A program made the position numbers and the translations under genes. From the NCBI RefSeq assembly GCF_037975245.1, contig NC_092580.1, positions 33,011,001 to 33,071,000 of the forward strand: DNA of 60,000 nt. Reading direction: 5' to 3'. The first letter of the stretch is position 1; every line of letters starts with the position of its first letter. Origin of the DNA: Apostichopus japonicus (lineage: Eukaryota; Echinodermata; Holothuroidea; Aspidochirotida; Stichopodidae). The notes under the pieces were generated by a model, which searched no databases, was not told the origin of the DNA, and was given only the letters and a program-made list of their open reading frames with translations. Positions 12,363 through 27,300 of this stretch are shown one piece after another.

Positions 12363-15300
12363 CTGTATTCAAAGAAAACAAAGATTCAAATGATATCTAT
12401 AAGAGACAAAGATTGCAAATGGATTTGTACTCATACTCACACTTTGGAATCTAATTTAGATACTAGTGCAAAATTAAGTACTCGTACTCAGCCTTAGAGC
12501 ATTGTACTCATACTCAGCCTTAGAGCATTGAACTCATACTCACACTTAGAGCATTGTACTCATACTCACCCTTACAGCATTGTACTCATACTCAGCCTAG
12601 AGCATTGAACTGATACTCAGTCCCTTTATAGAGCATTACACTCGTAACTACCCTAAGAGCAATGTACTCATACTCATGCTTAGAGCATTGTACTCATACT
12701 CACCATTAGAGCATCATACTGATACTCATGCTTAGAGCATTGTACTCATACTCACCCTAAGAGTAATGTATTCATACTCACCATTAGAGCTCATAGTACT
12801 CGTATCAAGGAGAATTCTACTTGTACTCTACTCATACTGTTGTACTCTTACTACAAGTGTGGGATTCTCCTGAGGCATAAAACTAAGATTAATGTAGGTT
12901 TTCACTTTTGTACAATCATGTCTCTCTTTCTGCAAGTTAACTTGATCACTTGTGAACTGTTAGTGTGTTGCATTAAATAATGTCATGACAGATGAATAAA
13001 AACACCTGGAGAGAATCCACTGTTTTTCAAAACAACTTTTAACCTTTGCCAAGTCCTATTTTCATAACAGATCCACCTAAAGCAACACCTACTCATATGT
13101 GAAAGATGAGTAATCAGGGCTTCAGTTGTGTTTGTGATTTACTTGCTATCATAGCACATTACACATTTTGTGTAAGAAGAACTGGTTCAGAGGGATTGTG
13201 TTTTAGAGCATTGTACAAGCTTCTTGAGTTCACCTGATAAGAAGTGGAACACTAGAGTATATTAAGAAAACAGGATCTTTGTTCATTTACCATATTTCAG
13301 ACCATTCACCCCAACCGTTGCATAATGTAAAAGTTAGATCATAGATGGTCTGGAAAGAGAAACCTCATATTTCTAATTCCAAAGGGAACAAAACAACACA
13401 TCTCCATCATAAATTGATGGTAGGCCTGCCCGCCCTACATTTCAGCTCTATTTAAAATGCAGATTCCTTTGAAACTCAGGTTCCTGAGCAAGAATCACGA
13501 GAGGCAAAGGTAGGAACCAGGACGCCCATGGCTATACTAGTATGATCACTGTCTCAGTCAAACAGCCTTATCAGGTAGAGTGGTAGCTCTATTGGTTTGG
13601 TGATGCCACCCAAATAACACCTCAGGGAGAGCTAAAATCAGCATTATTGATCTGTAAATTGAATTTCAAGTGTTGCCATGGCCACCTAAGGGCTAGAACA
13701 TGAGTTTGCCAAAAAGTAGACCCAACACATCAATAATCTTAATAATGTTATATATTTACTAAAATATACTCTGAATTTCTTAGACAAACCTCTGTAATGT
13801 TTTTTTTTATGTTTGTTTGTATTTCTCCACAGAACTAAATTTAAATGTAACCCTTAAGACCAATAAAACATAACACACCAGTGGGCAAGTCAAAGCAGTC
13901 ATTATAATTGTCCAGTGATGTAGGCCAGGTCGAAGCATAATTAAATAATAATTTAGGCAATTATAAATATGCCACCCTGCAACATACCATCATAAGTCTT
14001 GTATAGATCTGAAATTTTATTCAGGTTAAAAGATGAAATTATGGTATATGCATTTTTCTAAACTTCTTTGTAAATGTTACTAGGCACTACAACATATTTC
14101 AGGCAAAATATGAAACTTCTGATCATTTATGAATTTTTTTATATTTCACAGCTGGATATTGAGTTCCAAACAAGGAAATTACACTGCATTTTTCTACATG
14201 CTTTGATGTAAAGTTTGAGTTTTATTTGAAATATCTTTGTAACTTTACTCTGGTAAAAATATCAAAGTATAAAATGGGACAAGCATTTGTTTGGATCATG
14301 ATAGGTAGCCGGGAAAGTGCATGATTTGAGGGATGAGACTGGTAAAGAAAATACTAAAAGGAAGTCTTAATTCTCCAATAAAAATACTACTTCTTGAGGA
14401 AAACTTGTAGAAGTAACATCGCATTGTTTGAAATATTTTGTACTTTGAAGATGACTTGTACATCAATAACAACTTACTGAGCCCATCCATTCTCCTTCAA
14501 ATGTAAAATACAGTTTTGATCCTGTCACGTTCTAACCTGGAGTCTGGAATTTATTTTTACATATTTTAAGGTATATTTAGACAAGCTTGCCTTTTAACCA
14601 ACCGTTTCTTCCCCCAACCCCACCCCTTCCCCTCCTGGACCAGGTTACAATCCCTTTAAATAACAAGTCATAAGAAACAATATATCCTAAAATGGTTATT
14701 TCATTCACAGTGCTTTGAATGATACTGTAAGGTTTAGGCTTGACATTTCATCACATCACACACTAACAGCTGATTCGCAGAGACTGGTGTCACCATCTTA
14801 CCTTTCATGAAGGGAACCCACCACCCTGCTCAAACCATCAAATACCAAAACCTGTGCAAAAAGCAGCTACTGTTAACACCTCTCTAAAACACCAATCCGT
14901 GTCCACCTGCAGCACCAACCTGCAGCAGTGTTAAAATCGGAACTCGCTCAGTTTGTAGAACTTAATAGCAATAACACTAAACGTGACTCATTATATTCGC
15001 AGGAATTTCCTTGCAAATAATTCCCCCAGGAACTAACAATTTTTCGATCCAATTAATCGCTGCTCTAAACAGGCTATGATGATCTTGAAGTGTGCAAGGA
15101 ATGTAACCCCAAATAGACTCGCAGAGGAAGTGAAGACGCCTTTACCCCTGAGTTGCTGAGAAAGCTCTTAAAATATTCTCTTGAATTTCATTCATATTCT
15201 AATAATAATTCATTAATGAATGGGTGATATTACCAATAATATAAAACCATCATATTACTTCTTCATTGTAAAGATGAAACAGCATACCAGGGTTGTGCAT

Positions 15301-18300
15301 TGCAAGCACGACACATTACTTTTATTACGACACTTAACATCATGTCCCACGATGAGATGTAGAGGAAATGATGGCGCCGTTCCCTCGGGGCCACGGCAAT
15401 ATAAATATAGGAACACCACTCCCTGTCTCCTATGTGCATGCGTAACTGATTAGAAACACTTATGACAATCAATCTGATTTTTATCAAGAAATGTTGTAAT
15501 CATACAGACAACTTTAGACTACATTCTTCTATGGTTCCCGAAATATTTACAAAGAAGATGTACGAGTTCATTGAATATATCAAGTAAACCCCAATACATG
15601 TCAAAGAATTTCATCATTGTGGACAAGAATATAACGAAGACACTTCATTTCTGAAGGATTCTTTATACCAGGATATGATAGTAAGAAAGTTAAACTGTTA
15701 CATCACTTATTAACAAAAGAATCCACACTTCAAGAAGTATAAAGTTTGAAGTCTATTCAAGGAGGTGAACCTTGATTATAAAATGTTTATTTTAAGGTAT
15801 TTCGGTCTCAACCTCATACACATTGTCACCTTGTGCCACAGTCTGAAAATTTTCTTTTTGTAGCTATAAGAACAGATAATTTTTAATAAATGGTTAAGAG
15901 TGTCAAAAATTCTTATTTTGTGTTGTGAAGATGAAGACACTTCCATTTAAAGGGACATAACAAACTAAATTGTCATATACTGCAGGCAATTCATGTACAT
16001 CCTCTAGTTTGCCTGCTTACCCCAATCTCCCCCCACCCCCCACAAAAAATATCCCCTGTACTGGACTTTAAATGATTCTGAAAATTGACGTAAGTGGTTG
16101 GTGTGTGTAGTTAGATAGATGCATGGTTGGGTGTGGGAGATAAGGGAAATGTGAAAACGGTATGTTTAATAAGGATTATGAGCCACGAAGAAACAACACA
16201 GTTTTAATCAAGTTTCTTAGATGAGTAATTCAGTCTTCTGGGAAAACGATTTCAGTAATCTTTATGGATCTGAGATAATTTGGGCCTTTAAGATCCCTAA
16301 TCATCTGGTGTTATCATTTGATTTATCCTTGAAGCATTTTGACTCATCACTGCTTCTTTCATTCAAGTTCTTCCTCAGCATATCCCTCTTGCCACCCCCC
16401 CTCCACCCCCCTTATTTTACATTTCTCTCTTATAACCATTCTATTTCTGTCATATCAAAGTCCTTTCCATTCATACAACTTAACAATTTACTGATGCTTC
16501 ACCTGGGAAGAAATTTATTCCTTTTCTCTTTACTGGTCTTCAAGCATCCAGTCTTCGACAGAATCAATAATGCATGCTAGACTAACCCCCGTACGTACCC
16601 CTTAATACCGAACGAGGTGAAAACCCCTGCCAATTTTAATGTTCAGATTTTTAATCCCTTTTTTTGCCATGATAATGTTCTCTCCCGAGGGGTAGACTTT
16701 ATGCAATCTGACTATTACACACAGGACGTTATTACTTCAGCGACGCCGTGCATAACAAGTCAGGCCAATCAGATAATCCCTTCTGAAATGAAGGCAAAGC
16801 TGTATCAAAGTGACTCAATTTCTTACTCCAGCCGTTAGCCTGACGGCTGATTGCCTCAATTTCGCTGTCCCTTAACCCTATGCTGATGATTAATTCCAGA
16901 GAGTGTTACCAGAAACTACCCGAGGCAAATTTGGAAAAATTTGTTGCGCGGAACCTACCTGCTGACTCAGTCGTTCGCGGTCTTTCTCTAGAAAGTAGGT
17001 GACATCATCGCCGTGAGCGGTCTCCTGGGCATGCTTTTGTCGTTCAAGGGCCAGCTCCTTCAGGACCTAACGTAAGAATGGCGATAAAAAGTTCATAAAA
17101 TATGAATGAACTAATCATTTGCCTTTAAACAGGGGATGTAGACTTCATAGATGCATAAAACTTGTCAGCAGGCTTCCATCAAGCAGATGAACAAATAATG
17201 AAAGAAGAAAAAAAAATATTAATGTTTTTCGAGGGCCTTTAGTTAACTCTCCGAAAATCATTACTTAACAACCTTCAAGGTTGCAGAGCTTGGGACAAAC
17301 ACTGATTAGAAAGTTGCCTATATTACCGAGTGAAATTAATCCATGCTGGAAGACAAGCTTGAATGAACACAATGGTGCGAGCCCCCAAAACTATCATTTT
17401 GAAGTGTGTAAAAATATCAACAGCGACACAAGAGAAGGGGCCTGGAAAGAAGAATGTTTATTTCAAATTTTCAATCTTATTCCGGTTATTTAGGTGGAGG
17501 ATATTACACAGAATTTGAAAATTTAAAAACTTCAAAGGTACGATTACATGATTAAAAAAATGTACCTCACTTCAGAGGGCCAAACAGATGGAAATTTGTA
17601 ACATCAGGAATTTTGTGACATTACAAGCAATAACTTAGAACCTTATTAATATTTAATAGTTGTCTCTCACTCGGCTATTTTGTGGCTAATTTGCTAAAGA
17701 CACTCGGATCATATTCTGCAAGATACGCAGACATAACGTTTAATCCTCTTCTGAAAGGTTGGACATCTCTCTAGCAATTTCAAACATGTCTGTAGCTATT
17801 TCTAAGGTTTCTTTTTATTCTTCTTCACATTTCATCGATGTGAGGGGGAAATTCATGGGATTGGTATCGATGGAAACTATGTAGCGCCATCTTTAGCCCC
17901 CCGGACCGATCCTAATAAACGGACACGGCACTGCTTAGGCTATTCCCCTGGGGCAAGAAGAGTCAGACTGTTGGACTTTTATGGAGTAGATCTCTCACCT
18001 GATTGTGGCTCTTACTAAGGTCTTCTAGCTGCTGTTTCATGTGTTCCTCTGCTTTCCTGTGTCGGTCCACCATCTTCTCTAAGATATCCGCTGGATCAGA
18101 CTCGGCACCCTTTCTAACATCCTCCTGGACACCTCCTCTGTCTTCTTCATCTCGAGAGAGGGCAGCATACGGATTGTGCAATGTGTACTGCTTGTAGTGG
18201 TTTGAAGATGGCTGCGAGTTCTTTGCACATTCGGTCTGAAATGAATAGAATGTCTGATATTATGAATAACCTATAACAAATCATCTTTTTCATTTTCGGT

Positions 18301-21300
18301 AGAACAGAGTGCTACGGTTGTGAGGAGACTGGTAAGTGAGGCGCAAAGTAAATGGAAATACAAGTACTTAGGTGAAGGCTACTGCTTGGACAGAGATGAT
18401 AAAACCTTCATTTGAGATGTTAAATGGAGATAGGTGACCTAGATGAGGAACATGTAAATGTAATGTTTGATCTTTGCACAGAATAATCTACCTTATCCTC
18501 ACAGAATATCTACCTTATCCTCACAGAATATTTGATTTGGTTTTTAAACCAGTGTATAAAAGCTAGTATATTTCAAGGCCACCTCTGTAGTGAACATGTT
18601 CATTGTGCGACATCATTTCGTCGGCATTTCTGATTCTTCAGAAACACAAGAAATATATTTTCTTTTTCTTTCTTTTTTGTACTGCGTGAAAGAATATGGT
18701 AGGGTTTTGTTAATTGGCGTGATAACATTACTCAATAGAATACAGTGTGTACTTTATGAAAACACTAAAAATGCCCAGGAAAATAAAACCGCAGACAGAA
18801 CTGCCTTGAAACATGTCATGAATTCTTCATACAGTGCTGGCGCAATATAGTGACCATTCTAGCATAATAAATAAGATACACAATCACACAGTGCAGAGCT
18901 CTCTCTTGAGGTGTGAACTTTGACAATTACGACCAGCCTGGCATGAGCTATTTATCAAGGTGTGCAGACTACTGTGAGATATAGAGATGTATTTACCCAG
19001 AAACTTTAGATGAATCTGCTCTGTTAGAAGCAGGATTCCTGAACAGTTGGAATCCAAAATCAAGCGATAATTAGACTTGATGAGAGGAATCAGAAAATGC
19101 TTGGCTACTTTATTGTTAGGCAGATGAAAGAACAAACTAGCCAGCTATTCCTATGGATAGTCAGTTTCTAATTCCCATCACTATTTCTAATATCTATTGT
19201 TCGGTAGGATCGGTCAAAACTGCCATACGATTCATTTCAGTAAGGTTTGTTAAATCATGTCAGAAGTTTGTCACGAGAACAGATGAAACTTTAGATGATA
19301 CCAATATCACCGATGTGTTGTGTAAAATTGACAAAGATTTTTTAATATTCATTTTCCCACTTGCCTTCAATCTGAAAGAAAAAGGTCACCTTTAGGCTTT
19401 GATACCTGACCAATTGCTGTGACGAATGTTCATCTGTGTCTGTGTTCATTAGATCTTCAAACGTCATTTTAATGACAGAGCATTACCAATCAAAGTGCTC
19501 CAAATTTTAGACGATTAATTTTATTATCAAATTTGGTTCACAATAAATATGACAGAAATATGTATCTAAAAATTAGGTCCGCAATGACTGTTCCTCAGTT
19601 CTTAAAGTTTTTACTGCTGTCTAGGGTTGGGCGATATATCGAAAATTATTATTATCGCGATAATTTTTTTTCAAGACGATATTTTTTGAGGATTGAACAA
19701 ATGACGATAATTTCTTGTGAAAGAAATTTGAAATAAGTGTGGATAAAAATGCGATTATCCTTTCTCCGTTTTATGTTTAAATGTTATTCTAGCATTCCAT
19801 GGTTAAGAAAGTTGAAAAGAAATAAAGTTTATCAACTTCATTTACTGACTTTTGAACTTCGTAAAAAAACCCGTCCTTTTCAACATTAACTGTATAGAGA
19901 AAAAAACCTCGAAAATCAGTAGAGAATTTACCAATTGTGTAAGAACAGTTAGTTGGTACACCTTTCAAATTTTACGAAAGATCGAGCAAAATACTTTCAA
20001 AAAATTCACGCGAAACTGGCATATCGTGCTAAATGCAACAAATGTCATGTAAACAAGGCTCTAGTACACCCATTTATGAATAAACCATACGACCACATTT
20101 GCTGTTAAGCGGGGGAAAAAGAAAGTATTTTCTAGAATTTCCACAAAAAAGGAAAAAATTAATATCCTACCATAGTTAAGAGTATAGTACATAGCCTAAC
20201 CGCTTCGTCGGTTACGGATCTCACGTAACAACAAAAACACAACTAATTGTATTTTGCGAAGTTGACATTTTCTACAAGGACATGGAAACAATATTTAGCA
20301 TTTAGTTAATCATGCCAAGTGGCCTAAAACATAGGATTGCAAGGTTTACTTTCATAAAAAATGGCCATACTGTACAGTAGCTATTGGGGGCTTGATATCG
20401 TGCTATGTCTGTATGGTACAGACTGTGCCGCTTGTATCATGGGGAATAGATTGTCTTGTTCATGCGGATGAGTCGGTTGGCTTGAGGTGTGTTTTTACCA
20501 TGGTTTTACTTACCTTAATGTTACGGGGATATAAATTTTCTTGAACATCTAAGATAATATTTCGCATAACTTTACCGTTCCTTTACTGACTGACCTAATT
20601 AATTCTAGAGTGGAGTCAAAATAGTTTACTCCATGAAAAGTTTTTTGGAAACGTGACAAAAATGTTAACAAACAGGTGTTAGACAGGGGGGTTGTTTTTC
20701 AAGTTACCTGGGAAAATCCGTAGCACATGTACAGTAGCCTACCGTGATATTTAAGTAGGGGTAAACACTGCAGTTAACTTGTAAACTGATGTACCTATAG
20801 TGCACACTGTTCATTGTTAGGCAGTCTAGAAACGGGGCTTTGCCGAACGTAGTTTGTTTCATAATATCGTCAGTTTTGTAAGTTAAACTTTTTAAAGATT
20901 GTAAGACAGGTTAAATCTCTTTTCATTTTATCACATAATATAGCTACTCTAACTTGTCATTTTCAAATTTTCATCAGTTTCGTGACAATTTATATTCAAA
21001 AAGTTGTCAGTATTTTGAATCCTCAACTGCGAGTTTGTTATCGCCAGACACGCAAAAATACTAAAATTTCCGGGGGCCTTCGCCCCTGGACCCTGCACAG
21101 GGGGTTCCATCCCTTGACCCCACTGGGGCCCTAAGGCGGGCCCCTTGACCCCACGCCATTATGCTCACACGCAACAGGGGCTGATGTGTTCGCTGCGCGA
21201 AAACACCGGTGGTAAATCGGCAGTTGTTTTTAGTGTGTTTGCGAACACACTAAAAACAACAAGGAAAAATTATCGTAATTATCGAAATATCGCGATAATT

Positions 21301-24300
21301 TTTTAACTATTTATCGTGACATTAAAAAGCAAATATCGCCCAACCCTACTGCTGTCCTGTATGGACACAACGCGTTGGAAAAAATTACATTCTTCAAACC
21401 TAATTAAACGAAAAGCCCAGATAAGAAAGCCTACTGTAAACCCAACGAATCTAGCTATAACATGTTCCACTCTGTTACAGACAGAGAAACCAACATATTA
21501 ATCGAGAAACAGTTCCACCAAAATTGGCCTCGTGGGGGATGGCCTTTTGGTTGTAAATAAAGTTGCAATTTAAACAAACAGAATTTACAAGATTTCATCA
21601 AACATCTAATTTATTGAAACAAAGGAGTTAGGAAAAGCGTGCACCTGCAGAATTGGTTTTATGAGCTGCGTGTGTGTCAGGTGAGACCATCTTCCCGTGC
21701 ACGAAGGATATGCAGAACATGATTGGATGGGAGTCATAATTTAAAGAGATATAATGAATGTGAACAAATTTCTTACATTTGATTTGATTTTTTTTTGCTC
21801 TTAAAGAACAAAAAACTACCGTAAAAGTGCCAATTTTGATTGCACTTAGCCTTGACGTCTCTCCTAAAGAAGTACTATAAAAAATATAGTACCATACAGC
21901 CCGAAGAAGAACACTGAACTCTAGGTCAAAATTATAGACCTGCATAAAAGATGTTATATCTTTAACTTTGTCTTCATTTCTGATTGATATTTTACTGCAT
22001 GAAATGAAATTGTTTACAATGTGGATGTTTGTGAACATTATACCTGTCATATCTGCTTAATTTCTACATTTTTACGATAGTTTCAGAATCAGAAAGAGAA
22101 CAATTTTCACTTGTTTATCAGGATATATGTTGATATAAATAAACTTCAAATCTCAAAATTCCAAGACGTCCATATAATTTACTTAACCCATTAAACAACA
22201 AAATATCTTTCATCGTCATGCTTGATTTATATTGTGTTCCTTTAAAACTTCCCAAGTTTGAGTCTGACAAGCGGTGACAAGCTATAATTTCCCTTCAATT
22301 CAGGGACAGCAAATTGAACAGAATGCCAAGAACTAGATATTAAATAAAAATTGTTGGATGAACGTGGGAGTGAAAATGGGTTAGATAGATTAAATGGAAG
22401 ATGGAATCGTTGAAACATTAATACAAATCTTGTTTACTGACAAATGAAACTGCAATTTTCTTCTTTCTACTTTTTTTTTATTATGAGGATTGCTTTTATA
22501 TTACTATATATGCATGCACTTAATTTCATTGGTCAGGATACTGTACGTCTACAACTGTACATTGCTAAAGGCACCAATCAACTGTTTGAAGTATTGGATG
22601 ATCTAATATCTCATATTGGGAATCAGGAATGAAAATAATGAATATTCATAGACAAGTGATGCAATGTATAAGTACATCAGAGTTGCAAAGATACACTGGA
22701 CACATTAATGTGAAATGAAATAAACTATGAAAGAATGAGTTTGCATTAGTACATGAAAACAGAACAATCTTTTCATGCATTGCTGCAACTCTTCCTACAG
22801 ACCAATGTAACTTCAGCCAGCATTCATCCCTATCTCTGAGCTAGAAGGTATTGATTAAACATTGTGCAGTTTAAGGATTATTTATGCCACATTTGTTAAA
22901 AGTATCTCATGGCTAAAAACCATTGTTTGGAAGTAATTGTGCCAAGAAAACAACAGGACTGATTGGCTGAGGTATGTTCACTCCAAATGCATGCTTCATA
23001 TCAGGGGTCTAGCTGTGATATATTACCTGTAAGCCTTATATACAGTACCTAGTCCCTACCGGTAATATCTTACATGAAATGTCAATATAAAAGTTTCATG
23101 ATAAAAAGTAATGTAATATTGCTGATGATTACAGTTGAAATGATTTCTCTCTGATTAATATTTAATTTGAGAGTAAATATCATTTTTGAAGTGCACATGA
23201 AGTATAAAACTGTCTAGAAACAATGCCAAGCCACACCATTATCTTGGATTTGCAAAACCGCTTTGCATATCGATATGATTATCAGCTCTACTGTATGTAC
23301 TACAGTAATAAAATGATACATATTTAAGGAAAGTTTCTTGTTTGGAAACATCTTCCTTGTATCAACCTTCAAGCTTTATTGTAAATTTAAAGACAAAACA
23401 TTGCATAAGTGATATCACTATAACACTTAATATGACTCGAATATTGAATTATCAAAAAAGTGTACACATTTCATCCACCATTTGAGAAAAATTGAGAAAA
23501 GTCACTTCTAAGACTGAGAACACAGGAAACGTGTATCACCAAAATGACTACATTTGGTATTAATGATAAATGTGACTGTTAGGCATCCTTGAATCAAGGA
23601 TGTACTCTAGTAATAATATATATGGATTTTTCTTTTTGTGTATTAACATACATTACAATAATTTGCCTAAATGCATCGACCTACAGATGCCATAATGCAA
23701 TAATGTAATATATTCCACACATTTATCAAATTATACACATAATGTTAAAATACACAAATTAGGAATGCTGTCTGCATTTATTCTCACATATATTCATTTA
23801 TGTTTGTACAGTACACTGTGCACAACGTTATTAATACTATAGGCTGTGCATAGATGTATGTATACATGGCAACAATAGAATCACATGAGGTACTTGTATA
23901 CATACTACTTTATGGTGAGATGCTATGATGCCAATCCTTCCATCTTTCATCATCTGTTCCTCTCTTAATTAAATCCGAAGTAAAAATATACAGCTGTGTA
24001 ATACCAAATGGATTAGATGTGCAGTGAACTTAGGTATATATCTCCAAGCTTTGCTTGTACATGACAGGCTGCGCTATATCATAAAGGCAAAGTTTGAAGT
24101 GAGGAATGTACGCGACCATTGATACATTGTATAGAATGATGGGTTAACGATCAAGTAGTGGGTTAAGGAAGACAGGGTGATGTCCTTTCACACTGAAACC
24201 CACTGCTGCTAAAGCAGTGGGTTAGGGACTACATGTATGGTGATGTCCTTCCAAACTCAATCCCACTCCCGCTAAAAGAAGTGGTTTAGGGAAGACAGAG

Positions 24301-27300
24301 TAATGTTCTTTCATACTCAAAGCCACTCCTGCTAAAGCAGTGGGTTAGGAAAGACAGGGTGATGTCCTTCCAAATTCAAACACACTCCCACTAAAGCAGT
24401 GGGTTAAGTAAGACAGGGTGAAGTCCTTCCAAACTCAAACCTACTCCCACTAAAGCAGTGGGTTAAGGAAGACAGGATGATGTCCTTCCAAACTCAAACC
24501 CACTCCCGCTAAAGCAGTGGGTTAGGGAAGACAGGGTGATGTCCTTCCAAATTCAAACACACTCCCATTAAAGCAGTGGGTTAAGTAAGACAGGGTGAAG
24601 TCCTTCCAAACTCAAACCTACTCCCACTAAAGCAGTGGGTTAAGGAAGACAGGATGATGTCCTTCCAAACTCAAACCCACTCCCGCTAAAGCAGTGGGAT
24701 AGGAAAGACAGGGTGATGTCCTTCCAAACTCAAACCCACTCCCGCTAAAGCAGTGGGTTAGGAAAGACAGGGTGATGTCCTTCCAAATTCAAACACACTC
24801 CCACTTGATAAAACTTACTCTACATGTATATCTTATTGACATCTTCACAAGAAGCTGGCATTTCAAACATCTCTTGTTCTTTCCTCAGATGTTAGTACAG
24901 TAGTTTGAATTACATTTTTAACACAGTTTATTGCCTTATTTCAAGCATTTCCATTTTTCACAATATAACAGTGCATTGTGATACATTTACAATACAGTCA
25001 AACCATCCATCAGTTATATTAACTACTGAAACATTCACACTGTAAATGTTGACCAAGGTTTTACCACTTCTTAATAATTCGCAGCTGGTGGTATCAATCA
25101 ATAAATGTGTACCCACCACCTATAACCCCCATAGTAATATTTCGTAACTCATTTTTCATGCTCTATTTAAGATCTTTGTTTATGTATACATCCATTCTCC
25201 ACTACCATGATGATGCAGGGATTAATATGTATAGGACTAATTACTTTGCACTCTGCACCTACAATAACTGTTCTTTAAACCCAATTAAAATGGGTATCAA
25301 AATAGAACACATAGACCCAGGGGTATGAGTCATAGAAGTTCCCTCAGCTGGTGAAAACATGGCTAGCCAATACGGTCCAGTTTTGAACACTTTTAATAAG
25401 TAGAACAACCACCGTTTGTATTATTACTACTGGTACGGGTAAATAATTACATTCATGGCATATATATCTGTACTTGAGTAGAAGGAATTTGACAAATAAT
25501 GCATGTATCTGGCAGTTCCTAACTATGATGGAGAATTGTTAAAGTTTGAGAAATTTTAATACAAACAGAAGCATAGCCATGATCTTATGAGTAATATTCC
25601 ATATATTCATTAGTTATCTTCAGAAATATTTGACCATACATAACATGTAGCTGAGATCTACTCACATAATAACTGAAAGAAATCTCAAAATGAAATATTA
25701 TGCAATCCCCCCTATCCAGGAACGTCGACATAACATTTAATTGGTAAGAGCTAGTCTTTTTTATTGCAGCTATTGCGAGGCAGAGACATGATTGCAATAT
25801 TTACTATATTTTTACAATTTTTGGTGATCTAGATAGAGCTATTTGTGAAGGAGGTTAATCTCTGAAAGATGTTGAAATATTTATCTGGAGTATTGAAATT
25901 AATTTCAGATCAAGATTCTGTCATATCGACCTAGGGTAATCAATATGTCTGCATCAGTTACAGAAGTAAAATGTTCCTTGCATGGATAAGGTTTCTCTTC
26001 AATTGGTTATTTTATCCATCTCAATCCCCCATGGAGATTGCAGATTCTTAATTCATCACCTCCATAAAAGATTGATCTTTGTGGTCGGGTGTATGTGTAC
26101 AGGAGTAATTTACACCAGGTATGATAATTAGCACATGAAAGGTATACTACCATACAGTGACTTGAAGACGGTTTAACATTTTTAAGTAGAAACAAGATGT
26201 TACTATGAATGATATTATATATACATTTCTTGCGCCATGGTTTGGCTATACGGTACCATCCAATCAGCAGTTTGCCAAGATACGCTGCAGATCTATCTTG
26301 ATTTCTAAACCACGTCAGGGTTTCCCTTGGTATTTCTCTTGTGAGAGGATGCAACTGGTTTGTGACATTGGAGGGCATGAGCATAACTTGGGGGGGGGGG
26401 TGGGTGGGGGTCTTGGGGTATGGTGGCCTAGAAAGTTTGTCAAACATTCTAATGTCATCCGAACAGTAAATGAGAAAAAATGCGATGTTAAATATAGACA
26501 GAAGAAGAAATATATATTTTTTTATTATGTCAGATGATGGCATGGGTTAAAAGTTGGATTGCAATCATTGCATCTGTTATTCCTTCTCTGAAACAGTGAG
26601 GTGGCGATGTTGGTAATATTTTTGGGAGGCAGTCGCAATAACAGAGAGACGGCTACCTCACTAAATAAATACCAGAAGAAACCCTGCAATTTATCATCTC
26701 CACCTGACATTTAATTTGAACTTGAACTTGATGGAAGAGATAGAAGCTAACTCGGATATCAAAACAACGGATGAGACACTACAAACATCATCAATGTTCA
26801 ACTCTGTTCATCTCGACAGAATTATAATTCATCCAGTGACTGGGATATCATATTCCTGGCTCACCAGTTCACATGATGCCCATTAATAGTTACTCAATCA
26901 GGACTTGATCCTGCCTCAATAGCAGCAGAACTTTGTTACAAAGTTATATTGCATTACACATGCTGTACAGCATATCTTGATGTACACACTCGATACATGT
27001 AAATAAAGTGGTCACCTTTGACCCCAGGTATACACCTTTGATTTGGTGGGGGAGGGGGAGGGAGGGGGAGGGAGAATGGTTAAAGTCAGTACAATTGTGA
27101 TTCATCTCTCTCTCTGTTTCTATCCTTGGACTCTTGTTGTCCAGATTTCAAGGTTGAAGTCTCCAAGTTTTAATAACTTCAATTAAAATCAAATTTTATG
27201 GTTTACATTAGAAATTTGATTCAAGAAATCCATGTAACCTTGGCTCTATTGGATAACCAGGCTAGGTACAGTATTCAGAATATCACCATTTTTTATCTAC

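Noticed and set aside
15340-15425. TATAAATA box with GC-rich upstream sequence on the plus strand
   Set aside because: No open frame or donor follows, and TATA-like words are frequent in this AT-rich sequence.
26007-26543. 178-codon minus-strand open frame
   Set aside because: No family resemblance, crosses a poly-G tract (translated as PPPQ-type residues), biased to AT-rich codons, and no splice or promoter context. Judged a chance frame within intron 1.
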